A stretch of 32,197 nucleotides of DNA from Spirochaetales bacterium (GCA_017470995.1 JAFUXI010000040.1:1-32197); one strand, 5' to 3'. Positions 15,855 through 24,576 are shown, counted from the first letter of the stretch. Program-made: numbers and translations. Notes: generated by a model from the sequence alone, not told the origin.

Positions 15855-15926
15855 TACACGGCGGGGGGTTTGAACCCTCGACCTCCACCACGTCAAGGTG
15901 GCACTCTCCCGCTGAGTTAGCCGTGC
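15855..15926 (-). tRNA. tRNA-Val (anticodon GAC)
   Basis: A 72-base cloverleaf. The acceptor stem GCACGGC pairs with GCCGTGT (six Watson-Crick pairs and G1-U72). The D-stem is ACTC/GAGT, and the anticodon stem CCACC/GGTGG has loop TTGACGT, so the anticodon is GAC (Val, codons GUC and GUU). The variable loop has five bases and the T-loop is TTCAAAC. The T-stem has one A50-C64 mismatch. A73 follows; CCA is not encoded. A promoter and a terminator flank it, so it is a single-gene unit. Confidence 0.93.
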
Positions 15927-15937
15927 ATTGCATTACT

Positions 15938-15965
15938 ATTATGCACGATTTGAAAAAACTGTCTA
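15938..15965 (-). promoter_or_regulatory. Promoter of tRNA-Val
   Basis: On the minus strand TAGACA (15960-15965) is followed by 16 bases and CATAAT (15938-15943), which ends eleven bases before the first base of the mature tRNA. Confidence 0.6.
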
Positions 15966-15978
15966 GAGGGTAATTGCT

Positions 15979-16176
15979 TTAATCCTTCAGCTTCGCAAGT
16001 CCTGCCTTGTGCAGGATCAGGGTGCCCAGGATGAAGATGAAGGACAGGACGAACAGCACTGCTGCAAATCTTTTCTTCATCAACAGTGCGACTCTGACCA
16101 TGCAATACTGGATTCCGCCGAATCCCACCACCTGCATGACTATGAAAATCAGATTGCTTCTGTAGACCATCGGCAC
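15979..16176 (-). CDS. Small two-helix membrane protein
   Basis: A 65-residue protein with two hydrophobic segments (about 8-32 and 37-55), separated by a basic turn MKKR and ending in a Lys-rich tail (HKAGLAKLKD). It should be a small inner-membrane protein. I do not recognise the family. The frame starts at GTG 16176, with ATG 16170 as an alternative; both have only weak ribosome binding sites. It lies 16 bases after the flavoredoxin gene and probably shares its transcript, which is the main support for it being real. It ends about 50 bases before the tRNA gene. Confidence 0.5.
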   Translation of the reverse strand: MPMVYRSNLIFIVMQVVGFGGIQYCMVRVALLMKKRFAAVLFVLSFIFILGTLILHKAGLAKLKD

Positions 16177-16192
16177 CGTAATTCCGTTTATA

Positions 16193-17125
16193 TTACTTTC
16201 CCTTTTCCTTGGAACGCTTGTCGTTGATGATATTCATGTGCTCTTCGGTAATCAGCTCCACGTTGTTCTCCTTGGCCCACTTCACGCAGCCCTTGAGAAC
16301 AACCGAGAGGAACACCCTGGGTACGTTGAGAAGTTTCATCAGAGCCTCGTCCGTGAATTTGACCTTGTCATCTATCCTGTCTGCGGCATAGCGGACGCTC
16401 TGCAGGCTGGTCTTTCTCATGGGCAGAAGCTCGGGAATAGCCTTCCTGTGCCGGTGATACCAGAAGTTCTTGGAATCCCTGTAGCCGTAGTCCACCGGTG
16501 CCGGCGGGAAATCCCTGCTTGTCACGCCGTTGATGATGGCGTTGTAGTATTTCTCCTTCATCAGAATCTTATCCACACGCAGGATGAACATGGCGCCGAA
16601 CGGGCTGATTATTCCGTTGAAATCATGGAAGGGTCCCGGATAGCCGTCCAGTATACCCGGCTTGTCATCCTGGGCACCGTCGAGCTCGCGCATCCATGTG
16701 CACTCCATGGACTGATAGGCCTCGGAGATTACCTTCGGGTATTTTGCAGCGTTTTCGGGATCCTGGGATGCCATCAGTCCGTCCTCATAGGTGAAGTCGA
16801 AGTTCTTCATCTTCTCCTCCGGGGTATCGCCGGGCCAGCTGAGCTTGACCAGACTTCTGAAGGTCGACTTCTCGTCAGTGACGAAGTTTATGGTGCACTT
16901 GCCGCTTCTGAGGATGTTCTGCGCAGTGTTGGAGGAATTGCGGCAGTTAAGAAGCATTGCATAGTAGTCCTTGCCTGCTACATAGTAGGGCTGAATCAGC
17001 GAATAAGGTCCGAAAGTCGGCTTGCCGTCCTCGGTGAGGGTTCCGATCAGGACCGTCGGCATGGGAAAGAAAAGAGAGGTCTGGTAGAAGTTGTCCACTA
17101 TCCTCAGATCCTTGAAATTGCTCAT
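16193..17125 (-). CDS. Flavoredoxin-like flavin reductase domain protein
   Basis: A 310-residue protein. Residues 10-205 look like the FMN-binding split barrel of the flavin reductase/flavoredoxin family: the strand PMPTVLIGTLTEDGKPTFGPYS, then LLNCRNSSNTAQNILRSG (about 58-75), where a flavoredoxin keeps its FMN-phosphate contacts, CTINFV, and SPFGAMFILRVDKI. A C-terminal extension of about 100 residues, rich in basic residues and ending KRSKEKGK, is not part of the usual domain of about 190 residues. Such proteins transfer electrons or reduce flavins in anaerobes; the partner is unknown. It starts at ATG 17125 with GGAG eight bases upstream. It is divergent from the fusion gene at 17237. Confidence 0.8.
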   Translation of the reverse strand: MSNFKDLRIVDNFYQTSLFFPMPTVLIGTLTEDGKPTFGPYSLIQPYYVAGKDYYAMLLNCRNSSNTAQNILRSGKCTINFVTDEKSTFRSLVKLSWPGDTPEEKMKNFDFTYEDGLMASQDPENAAKYPKVISEAYQSMECTWMRELDGAQDDKPGILDGYPGPFHDFNGIISPFGAMFILRVDKILMKEKYYNAIINGVTSRDFPPAPVDYGYRDSKNFWYHRHRKAIPELLPMRKTSLQSVRYAADRIDDKVKFTDEALMKLLNVPRVFLSVVLKGCVKWAKENNVELITEEHMNIINDKRSKEKGK

Positions 17126-17236
17126 TTTTGCATCTCCTATGCATATATCATTTTTGTTTAGTAATCAAAAAGTCAAGTTGTAAAAAGACTTTAGCTAAGG
17201 CGTTCGAGGCAGGTGTTGCAAATTCGGTAATAAACC

Positions 17237-19120
17237 ATGTATTGTTTAACGGTCATGGAAAGCAGACAGAGAAGAAGGGAAAAACTCATAGTAACCCTCA
17301 TTGTTCTGGCAATCGTGGCCATGTTCGCGTTCTTTCTCAAGGACATCATGGTGCCGTTCATACGCATGCAGATGGCACATGATGTCGACGGAGCAACAAA
17401 GCTGCTTCAGGAAAAAGGCCTGCAGGGCTTTCTGTCGGTAGCACTCATCGAAGCGCTTCAGATGGTTGTCATCTTCATTCCTGCGGAGTTCATCCAGATA
17501 TCCAGCGGACTCAGCTACCCATTTCCCTTGGCGCTGATCCTGTGCGACTTGGGGGTGGGCCTCGGGGCTACAATCATCTTTGCCTTGGTAAGGCTTTTCC
17601 ACGTCAAAAGCACCGCGTACGAGAGAACAAGGAAAAACATAGACAGGATCTCCGCAAATACCAGGGACCGCAATGCGGTATTCCTGCTCTACCTGCTCTT
17701 CTTCATGCCCCTGATTCCGTTCGGCGCAATCTGCTACTACGGAAGCGGCTCGAAGCTCAAATACAGGAAGTACATCTTAACTGTCATGACCGGAGCAATC
17801 CCGTCGATAATCGTGTCCAACCTCATGGGTGCTGCCGGAACCGCATTCCTGAAAAACGCATTGCCGTTGTGGCTTCTGGTGCTGATCATCGTTGCGCTGG
17901 CCGCCCTTCTCTTCGTGCTCATCTGGTTTTTCATAAAACGCTTTGTGTTCAAGGGCACGGAGGAAACGCCGGACTCCCCCGTATACGCACTTACCCTTGC
18001 ACTGGCCAGAATATGGCAGGGCAAGCCCAGGCATCTTACCATCGATGAAAAGCTGATACATGATGTGCAGCCCCCTTACATCCTTCTGTCCAACCACGAA
18101 TCCTTTTCGGACTTCAACTACATATCACGTCTCTCCTACCCGCGAAATCCGAGTTACCTTGTAAACGAACTCTACTGCACAAGACCCATTCTCAAACACC
18201 TGGCCAAGGGCGGCGGATTCGTCTCCAAGAGGCTGTTCACCCCGGACATGCACTCTGCAATGGGAATACTGAGGATGATCAGGCGTGGCTACCCCGTCGT
18301 GATTTTTCCGGAAGGCCGACTGTCTCCGGACGGAAGGTCCAACCCCATCGTGGAAGGAGCATCGTTCTACCGAAAGCTCAAGGTCGACCTTGTTCTGGTC
18401 AGAATCACAGGAGCCTACTTCTCCAAACCCAAGTGGAGAAAAAGGAAATACCGGACAAACGTCAATCTGAAGGTCGAGCGTGTTATCAAAAAGGAAGAAC
18501 TAGAAGCCATGTCAGACCTCGAGGTTGAAGAGGCCATAAGGGAAAGCCTCTATACCGATGCCAACGAGACCCTGATAGACACCTATCCCCAGAAGGACAA
18601 GGCCGAAGGTCTGGATGGCCTTCTCTACCGATGTCCCGACTGCGGCAATCTGTACAGCACTAAAGGCAGGGGCAACACATTCTTCTGTACAAAGTGCGGA
18701 GCTCGTCATAAGCTCAATGACAGATATCTTTTCGAGGATGACGGAAAAACTTCTTCCATCGCGGACTTCTACGACGCCATCAAGGCACTCGAGGCTCCCG
18801 AGCTGGATACCTTTGAACTCAGAACCAAGGTAAAGACAAAGATATATGGTGAAAACGGTGGTCCGATTCACTGGGAAGATGGCGAATGTACTCTAAATTG
18901 CAGAGAGTTCGGCTATCATTCAAGCAAAGAGGACTTCAGAATTCCGATGGATGACCTTCCGGCGCTGGCCTATTCCTGCAATGAGGAGTTCGAGCTATAC
19001 CACAACAACGAGCTTCACTATTTCTATCCCGTAGAAAACAGGCAGCAGGTCTGCCGATGGGCACTTCTGGTTGACATGCTCGCAGAACGAAGGCAGAGAA
19101 ACAAAGGAGAAACTGAATGA
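17237..19120 (+). CDS. VTT/DedA-like membrane domain fused to PlsC-type acyltransferase and zinc ribbon
   Basis: A 627-residue fusion. Residues 18-245 hold several helices of the VTT (SNARE-associated, DedA/TVP38) type: FIPAEFIQISSGLSYPF, then LGVGLGATIIFALVR, and FFMPLIPFGAICYYGSG. Residues 275-440 form a 1-acylglycerol-3-phosphate acyltransferase domain with the His287-x4-Asp292 motif (NHESFSD) and FPEG (357-360). Residues 466-487 carry a zinc ribbon (Cys466-x2-Cys469, Cys484-x2-Cys487), and about 140 soluble residues follow. VTT proteins move lipids between leaflets and PlsC acylates lysophosphatidate, so lipid synthesis and transport may be joined here. ATG 17237 or ATG 17255 could be the start; both ribosome binding sites are weak. 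The stop overlaps the next gene by four bases. Confidence 0.85.
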   Translation: MYCLTVMESRQRRREKLIVTLIVLAIVAMFAFFLKDIMVPFIRMQMAHDVDGATKLLQEKGLQGFLSVALIEALQMVVIFIPAEFIQISSGLSYPFPLALILCDLGVGLGATIIFALVRLFHVKSTAYERTRKNIDRISANTRDRNAVFLLYLLFFMPLIPFGAICYYGSGSKLKYRKYILTVMTGAIPSIIVSNLMGAAGTAFLKNALPLWLLVLIIVALAALLFVLIWFFIKRFVFKGTEETPDSPVYALTLALARIWQGKPRHLTIDEKLIHDVQPPYILLSNHESFSDFNYISRLSYPRNPSYLVNELYCTRPILKHLAKGGGFVSKRLFTPDMHSAMGILRMIRRGYPVVIFPEGRLSPDGRSNPIVEGASFYRKLKVDLVLVRITGAYFSKPKWRKRKYRTNVNLKVERVIKKEELEAMSDLEVEEAIRESLYTDANETLIDTYPQKDKAEGLDGLLYRCPDCGNLYSTKGRGNTFFCTKCGARHKLNDRYLFEDDGKTSSIADFYDAIKALEAPELDTFELRTKVKTKIYGENGGPIHWEDGECTLNCREFGYHSSKEDFRIPMDDLPALAYSCNEEFELYHNNELHYFYPVENRQQVCRWALLVDMLAERRQRNKGETE

Positions 19121-20562
19121 AACGGGAACGTACTTTGATCAACATCTCGAAGAAGACATTCATACAGGTCGTGATTCTTCTATTTGCACTCCTTGTTCTT
19201 TCAATAGTGCTGACCTATGTTCTCCCACGCGGAGCATTCCCGAGAGATCCGGAAACCGGGGAGATAACGGACTACAACGGATACATGCGCACCGATGACA
19301 GGGGCATCCCTCTTTGGAAGGGGCTTCTGGCACCGATTCTTGTCCTGACTTCAAACATCGAACTGATAATGCTGGCGCTTTTCCTTTTTGTGATTTCAGC
19401 TGCCTTCCAGGTCATGAGCGATGTCGGAGGAATCAATTCCATAGTCGAAAGCGTATCCGGAGGCTTCAGAAACCGCCCGGCCCTTCTTCTTGTGCTCATC
19501 TCATTCCTGTTTTACTGCTTCGGTTCGTTTCTGGGACTGTTCGAGGAGATGCTCACAATGCTCCCGATCATCACCGCACTCTGCGTAATGCTGGGGTATG
19601 ATTCCTTCACCGGTTTCATCTGCTGTATTCTGGCCTGCGGATTCGGATTCGCCGGAGCCATCACAAACCCCTTCACAGTGCTTCTGGCTTCCCGGATCAT
19701 CGATGTGAATCCAATGACAAACATCTGGTTCAGGTTCATCATCTTTTTCGTTATGTTCGGTCTGCTTATTGCATTTCTGTTCCTTTATCTGCGCCGAATC
19801 GGCAAGAACCGTTTAGACAGTCTTACCTATATCCATGACACGATTTACAGAAATGAGGAAAACGAACAGGAAAAAACCGAGTCATCGGAGGAGGTTCGGA
19901 ATCCAAAGCTCGTCAGAAACATGTATTCTGCATTCCTTCTGCTGTCTCTTGCCGTCATCATCGTGTCGTCGTTGGTCTCAGGTCTCAGAAGCTATACCGT
20001 TGTGATTCTGACCGCCTACTTCCTCATTTTCGGCCTCATTACGGGATCGATTGCCGCAGGAAGCTTCAAGAAAGCGAGAAAGAGCTTCCTCAATGGAATA
20101 CTGGGAGCCCTTCCAACTCTTGCTTTCATCGCACTCGCAGCTTCAGTCAAGTTTGTTCTGGAAGAAGGCCATGTCCTGGATACATTGGTAAATCAGATTA
20201 ACAACCAGATCACCGGCGGGAACACGATAGTAATTGCACTTGCAATCTATCTGATTGTTCTTGTGCTGGAGTTCTTCATCTCGTCATCAACGGCAAAAGC
20301 CGTTCTTGTAATGGGAATTCTGGCAATGGTATTCAAGGCCAACCCCAATCTGGGCCTGAGCAAGGAGATGCTTGTCCTTCTGTACACATTCGGAGACGGT
20401 TACACGAATGTACTCTTCCCCACCTCGCCGGTTCTGCTCATTTCTCTCTCGATGATAGGAGTGAACTACCTGTCATGGGTAAAGAGAAGCTCTCTTCTGT
20501 TTTTGGTCAACTTCCTTCTGGTTGCGGCATTCATAGCCCTGGGAGTGACAATCGGTTACTGA
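19117..20562 (+). CDS. YfcC family (C4-dicarboxylate/amino-acid type) membrane carrier
   Basis: A 481-residue inner-membrane transporter with about twelve predicted helices. The YfcC/DcuC-like signature is clear: FEEMLTMLPIITALC, GFAGAITNPFTVLLASRI with the re-entrant Asn-Pro, and near the end STAKAVLVMG and FGDGYTNVLFPTSPVLL. Relatives carry dicarboxylates or arginine/ornithine; the substrate cannot be told. A charged cytoplasmic loop (about 240-270) separates the two halves. ATG 19117 overlaps the TGA of the fusion gene, which implies translational coupling, so both may act in one process. Its stop overlaps the stop of the convergent glmM-like gene by seven bases. Confidence 0.88.
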   Translation: MKRERTLINISKKTFIQVVILLFALLVLSIVLTYVLPRGAFPRDPETGEITDYNGYMRTDDRGIPLWKGLLAPILVLTSNIELIMLALFLFVISAAFQVMSDVGGINSIVESVSGGFRNRPALLLVLISFLFYCFGSFLGLFEEMLTMLPIITALCVMLGYDSFTGFICCILACGFGFAGAITNPFTVLLASRIIDVNPMTNIWFRFIIFFVMFGLLIAFLFLYLRRIGKNRLDSLTYIHDTIYRNEENEQEKTESSEEVRNPKLVRNMYSAFLLLSLAVIIVSSLVSGLRSYTVVILTAYFLIFGLITGSIAAGSFKKARKSFLNGILGALPTLAFIALAASVKFVLEEGHVLDTLVNQINNQITGGNTIVIALAIYLIVLVLEFFISSSTAKAVLVMGILAMVFKANPNLGLSKEMLVLLYTFGDGYTNVLFPTSPVLLISLSMIGVNYLSWVKRSSLLFLVNFLLVAAFIALGVTIGY

Positions 20563-21908
20563 ACGGCGTAGCCTTTTCTGTACAATACCTCTGCGATTCT
20601 GTCCACCTGAAGCCTGCAGGTTTCCTGACTCTGAGCCTCGACCATTATCCTGACCAATGACTCGGTGTCGCTTTTTCTTACCAGGACCCTGCCGGTGTCG
20701 CCCAAAAGGTCGGAGACTTCCCTGATGGTAACCTGGAAGTCCTCGTCTGCCATGGCTGCGATTTTGTCCCTGACCCGGATGCTCTCCGTAATCTGAGGAT
20801 AGATTACAAGGGCTCCGGCAAGTTCACCCAGCGTCTTCTTGGTCTGGCACATGACATCAAGCATCTTCATTGCCGTGATCATGCCGTCTCCGGTATCGGA
20901 ATACTCGGAGAAGACCATGTGTCCGCACTGCTCTCCGCCGATCAGACAACCGCTTTCCTTCATTGCAGCACTGACAAGAGGCTCGCCCACACCTGTTCTG
21001 ATATAGTTGATGCCCGCTTCATCCAGGGCCTTGAAGAGTCCCAGATTGGATATGACGGTTCCGACAATGACATTGTTGTTCAGTCTGCCCCTGCTCTTGA
21101 GATAGCTGGCGTAGATGTACGTAACATGATCCCCGTTGACTTCGTCTCCGTTCTCATCTATTCCCATGCAGCGGTCGGCATCCCCGTCGAAGGCGAAGCC
21201 GGCATCGAGCTTGTTGTCCAGCACAAGGTTTCGGATGGATTCCAGATGGGAAGATCCGCATTTTTCGTTGATATTGAAACCATCGGGGGTATCGTTTATG
21301 ACTGTTACCTCGGCTCCCAAAGCCGTAAAGAGACGTCTTGCGTAGCCGGAAGCAGCTCCGTTGGCGCAGTCCAGCCCTATCTTCAGACCGTCGAACCGGC
21401 TATCGGGAACAGCCAGGAGGTGCTCATAGTATTTCTCCCTTCCGCAGGAGTAATCGAAGCAAATCCCCAGATCGTGCCTTGTAGCCAGACAAACGTCTTC
21501 CGCCTTGCCGTCCAGATATTCCTGAAAAAGAGCGAAAATCCCTTCACCCATTGCCTCCCCATCTCGGTTCATCACCTTGATGCCGTTGTCCTGATAGGGA
21601 TTGTGGGAAGCGGTGATCATCACCCCGCAGTCGAAGCCGTCGGCCTTGGTTATGAAGGACATCGACGGGGTCGGAGTAACATCCATCAGATAGACGTCGG
21701 AACCCGAAGCCATCAGTCCGGACGCCATGGCACTCTGAAGCATGGGGCCCGATATCCTTGTGTCCCGACCCATGACGATGCGGGGCTTTTTCCGGATATC
21801 CTTCTTTATGTACCAGCCGAGAAATCGACCGAAGCTGAATGCGATATCAACCGTCAGCGAGACATTGGCCTCGCCCCTGAGACCCGAGGCCCCGACATTT
21901 GTTGCCAT
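20556..21908 (-). CDS. glmM: Phosphoglucosamine mutase-like phosphohexomutase
   Basis: A 450-residue alpha-D-phosphohexomutase, closest to GlmM by length and C-terminus. The phosphoserine Ser101 lies in TASHNPYQDNGIK, the magnesium loop is DGDADR (241-246), and the N-terminal SGLRGEAN matches the GlmM start. GlmM turns glucosamine-6-phosphate into glucosamine-1-phosphate for peptidoglycan. Two substrate loops deviate: the sugar loop GEQSGH reads GEQCGH (326-330 region, Cys328), and the phosphate loop RxSGTEP reads RKSDTES (411-417). The start ATG 21908 has GAGG upstream and is two bases after the nagB stop, so both are co-translated. A phosphomannomutase/phosphoglucomutase role cannot be ruled out. 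Confidence 0.82.
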   Translation of the reverse strand: MATNVGASGLRGEANVSLTVDIAFSFGRFLGWYIKKDIRKKPRIVMGRDTRISGPMLQSAMASGLMASGSDVYLMDVTPTPSMSFITKADGFDCGVMITASHNPYQDNGIKVMNRDGEAMGEGIFALFQEYLDGKAEDVCLATRHDLGICFDYSCGREKYYEHLLAVPDSRFDGLKIGLDCANGAASGYARRLFTALGAEVTVINDTPDGFNINEKCGSSHLESIRNLVLDNKLDAGFAFDGDADRCMGIDENGDEVNGDHVTYIYASYLKSRGRLNNNVIVGTVISNLGLFKALDEAGINYIRTGVGEPLVSAAMKESGCLIGGEQCGHMVFSEYSDTGDGMITAMKMLDVMCQTKKTLGELAGALVIYPQITESIRVRDKIAAMADEDFQVTIREVSDLLGDTGRVLVRKSDTESLVRIMVEAQSQETCRLQVDRIAEVLYRKGYAVQ

Positions 21909-21910
21909 GT

Positions 21911-22699
21911 TTACAGCCTCTCTGCGCTCTCAACGTCCTTGAAGTATCTGTAGGTATCCACCTTCAGCTCTCCGCAGGCAGCCTCATCGCAGGCGATGAT
22001 TGCGTTGTTGTGCATCTGGAGTGCGCTGCATGTCCACATCTGGCTGACTCCGCCCTCGACCGTATGGGCAAGTGCGCGGGCCTTGTTGTGGCCGTTGATG
22101 AGGACCAGGACGATTTTCGAATCAAAGACAGTTCCCACTCCGACAGACAGGGCATAGGAAGGAACCTTTGCAGGATCGTTTCCGAAGAAACGGGAATTGA
22201 CGATCTTGGTATCTGTTGTCAGGGTTCTGAGTCCGGTTCTGGACTTGAGCGATGTGAACGGCTCGTTGAAGGCGATATGGCCGTCAACACCGATTCCGCC
22301 CATGAAGAGGTCAATTCCGCCGTAGGAAGCGATCTTCTTCTCATAGCGTTCGCACTCTGCGACAGGGTCCTCCGCCATTCCGTTGAGGATATTGATGTTC
22401 TCCTTGGGAATATCGATATGATTGAAGAAATTGTCATGCATGAAGTACCAGTAGCTCTGGTCGTGCTCGTGCGGAAGTCCTACATACTCATCCATGTTGA
22501 AGGTCACGACATTCTTGAATGTGACCTTGCCTGCCTTGTTCATCTCGATGAGCTTCTTGTACACGCCTATGGGTGATGATCCTGTAGGAAGACCCAGGAT
22601 GAAAGGCTTTGTACCCTTGTGTGAATTGATTGCATCTGCGATGAAAGAAGCAGCCCACTGGCTCATCTTGTCGTAGTTTTCCTGAATGACGACTCTCAT
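21911..22699 (-). CDS. nagB: Glucosamine-6-phosphate deaminase
   Basis: A 262-residue NagB that interconverts glucosamine-6-phosphate and fructose-6-phosphate plus ammonia. Key residues are intact: the phosphate loop [14 protein letters not shown] (about 37-50), Asp70-Glu71 in [10 protein letters not shown], and Asp139, His141 and Glu146 in [12 protein letters not shown] start at ATG 22699 because GGAGG lies six bases upstream; a longer GTG frame at 22735 would translate through that site. Immediately followed by the glmM-like gene, it places glucosamine-6-phosphate at the branch between glycolysis and wall synthesis. A GGTGG/CCACC stem (22722-22735) lies in the leader. Confidence 0.95.
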   Translation of the reverse strand: MRVVIQENYDKMSQWAASFIADAINSHKGTKPFILGLPTGSSPIGVYKKLIEMNKAGKVTFKNVVTFNMDEYVGLPHEHDQSYWYFMHDNFFNHIDIPKENINILNGMAEDPVAECERYEKKIASYGGIDLFMGGIGVDGHIAFNEPFTSLKSRTGLRTLTTDTKIVNSRFFGNDPAKVPSYALSVGVGTVFDSKIVLVLINGHNKARALAHTVEGGVSQMWTCSALQMHNNAIIACDEAACGELKVDTYRYFKDVESAERL

Positions 22700-22742
22700 G
22701 TCATACCTCCCTAGAAACGTATGGTGGAACCCCACCGGGAGG

Positions 22743-22751
22743 ATTATATCA
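22743..22751 (-). promoter_or_regulatory. Extended -10 promoter for nagB-glmM
   Basis: On the minus strand TGATATAAT (TG at 22750-22751, TATAAT at 22743-22748) is a perfect extended -10, eleven bases after the dus stop. The -35 is weak (GGAACA at 17 bases). Transcription would start near 22736 and read through the GGTGG/CCACC hairpin. Confidence 0.6.
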
Positions 22752-22761
22752 TGATAAGGTA

Positions 22762-23739
22762 TCAGTGTTCCAGTTTTTCAAGCGCATCCCGGTAGGCCTG
22801 CACCGTGAGGGCACAAGTCACCTCCTGTCGGACTCTTGCGCTGTTGGGTACGCCCTTCAGGTACGCACATACATGCTTGCGCATTTCCCTGCAGGCAGTG
22901 TTCTCTCCCAGGAAGTCAACAAGCCCTTCCAGGTGATGCATTATCGCTTCGACCTTTTCCGAAGTAGGAATCACCCTTGGTCTCTCTCCGGAAAGCAGGG
23001 CTTTTGTCTGCTCGAAAATGAAGGGGTTACCTATGGCTCCGCGGGCATATGAAATGGCATCTACTCCGGTCTCGGACAGCATCCTGACACCGTCCTCGGC
23101 TGTAAAAAGGTCCCCGGAACCGATGATGACCTTATCGGGGAAATGGCTCTTGAGATCCTTCAGAAGTTCCCAGTGCGCAGTGGGCATGTAGAGCTGGCTC
23201 CGGGTGCGGGCATGCATGCAGAGTGCGCTTGCACCGGCATCGAAGGCCAGCGCGGCAACCTTCAGGTAATTGAGGCAATCACAGTTCCACCCCGTGCGGA
23301 TCTTCACCGTTACGGGTACGGACGTATTCTCCACTATGGTCCTTACTATCTCGGCAATGGTTTCGGGTTTCTTCAGCAAGGCGCTTCCTGCTCCGGTTTT
23401 GATAACCTTGGGAACAGGGCAGCCGCAATTTATATCGATAATTGCGGGATTGTAAGCCATCGTTCCCTCAAGAGAGCGCTTTACGGTATCTGCATCGGGA
23501 GCAAATAGCTGGACTGCAAGGTTCTTTTCTCCCTCACCCCTTTCCATCAGCATGACGGTCTTGTCATTTCCGCGGGCCACGCCTTCGCTGGAAACCATCT
23601 CCGTATAGGCAAGAGCCGCTCCATGGCTAAGGCAGATGGAGCGGTACACTTTGTCGGTATAGCCTGCAAGAGGAGCAAGAAAGAGATTTGACGGCAGCCG
23701 TACGTTTCCGATGGTTATGCCGTGCAGAAGAGAACTCAT
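22762..23739 (-). CDS. dus: tRNA-dihydrouridine synthase (DusB-like)
   Basis: FMN enzyme that reduces uridine to dihydrouridine in tRNA D-loops, 325 residues, normal length. The TIM-barrel marks are [13 protein letters not shown] (21-33), the catalytic Cys107 in [16 protein letters not shown], the HARTR strand and GSGDLF, then the phosphate-binding [11 protein letters not shown] (FMN). The C-terminal helical domain follows with [13 protein letters not shown]. The ATG at 23739 overlaps the tatD stop by one base (TGATG), so it is translated right after tatD. The window's tRNA-Val is one possible substrate. Confidence 0.95.
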   Translation of the reverse strand: MSSLLHGITIGNVRLPSNLFLAPLAGYTDKVYRSICLSHGAALAYTEMVSSEGVARGNDKTVMLMERGEGEKNLAVQLFAPDADTVKRSLEGTMAYNPAIIDINCGCPVPKVIKTGAGSALLKKPETIAEIVRTIVENTSVPVTVKIRTGWNCDCLNYLKVAALAFDAGASALCMHARTRSQLYMPTAHWELLKDLKSHFPDKVIIGSGDLFTAEDGVRMLSETGVDAISYARGAIGNPFIFEQTKALLSGERPRVIPTSEKVEAIMHHLEGLVDFLGENTACREMRKHVCAYLKGVPNSARVRQEVTCALTVQAYRDALEKLEH

Positions 23740-24515
23740 CAGGCTTCTTCTATATGGAAGGCCCTCAGGCTGTTCTGGTAGAGGATTTCCGACATCTCCT
23801 CTATAGATACGCCTCTCATGTTGGCGATGGCCATTGCCGTCTCCGGCAGATACTCGGGCTTGTTGCGTCGCTTCGAGAACTTCGCGGGAGTCATGAATGG
23901 AGCTTCGCTCTCGACTAGGATTCTGTCAGCCGGCAGATTCTTTACCGTATCATAGAGGTTCCTGACGTTCTTGTAGGTCACATTGCCTGCAAACGAGAAG
24001 TACACGGGAAGCTCCATGGCCTTTAGTGCAAAGAGCCAGTCCTCCGAATAGCAGTGGAAGATTGCCCCTTCCTCGGGGATGTTGTGCCTGAGAATATCCA
24101 GGATATCATCACCTGCCTCGCGGTTGTGGATGATTACTGGAAGGTGGTTGCGTCTGGCAATTTCCAGATGCTTGAGGAAAAGCTCGACCTGGGTATCTTT
24201 GTACTGGCGGTACTTTCCGTAGTCCAGTCCTGTCTCTCCTACTGCCACGATGCGGTCAAGCTTCAAAAACTGCTGGAGCTTGGTTTCCCATCCCTGGATG
24301 TAGTTTCCGCTCTCGGTCGGGGAAACACCAACTGCATGATAGACATTCCTTGCACTCTTGAGGTTGTTGTAGATCTGCTCGAAATCAATCAGGCTGTTGC
24401 AGATTGAAACGATATGGGAGACTCCGACTCTCTTTGCATACTGAACCGCGAGAAGCTGCTCAAGCTGATCGTCGTGAATAAGTCCCAAATGACAGTGTGT
24501 ATCGAAATAACGCAT
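23739..24515 (-). CDS. tatD: TatD-family metal-dependent hydrolase (DNase-like)
   Basis: A 258-residue TIM-barrel hydrolase of the TatD family (3'-5' DNase and related activities). Metal ligands are visible: His7 and His9 in DTHCHL, Glu94 in VGETGLDYGKY, His130 in VIIHNRE and His154 in FHCYSED. The last ligand, normally Asp in ETDxP, reads Glu204 in LVESEAPFM. I choose ATG 24515, where AGGAAGG lies upstream and the usual N-terminus MRYFDTHCHL starts. A 30-codon longer frame without support is rejected. It is the first gene of a tatD-dus unit with its own promoter just after the purD-like gene. Confidence 0.92.
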   Translation of the reverse strand: MRYFDTHCHLGLIHDDQLEQLLAVQYAKRVGVSHIVSICNSLIDFEQIYNNLKSARNVYHAVGVSPTESGNYIQGWETKLQQFLKLDRIVAVGETGLDYGKYRQYKDTQVELFLKHLEIARRNHLPVIIHNREAGDDILDILRHNIPEEGAIFHCYSEDWLFALKAMELPVYFSFAGNVTYKNVRNLYDTVKNLPADRILVESEAPFMTPAKFSKRRNKPEYLPETAMAIANMRGVSIEEMSEILYQNSLRAFHIEEA

Positions 24516-24576
24516 AGAGGAGCCTTCCTTATGTCCTTTATTTTTTCTGTTTACACGTGGCGACTGCCACAACCCT

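Noticed and set aside
15697..15872. Integrated mobile element between tRNA 3' end repeats
   Set aside because: Only 124 bases lie between the repeats and no integrase or other mobile gene is present, so a complete element is not called; only the repeat is reported.
15683..15973. Open frame of 96 codons with a repeated LCLHGGGF segment
   Set aside because: The repeat is only the translated 26-base tRNA duplication, and the frame runs through the tRNA gene and two hairpins.
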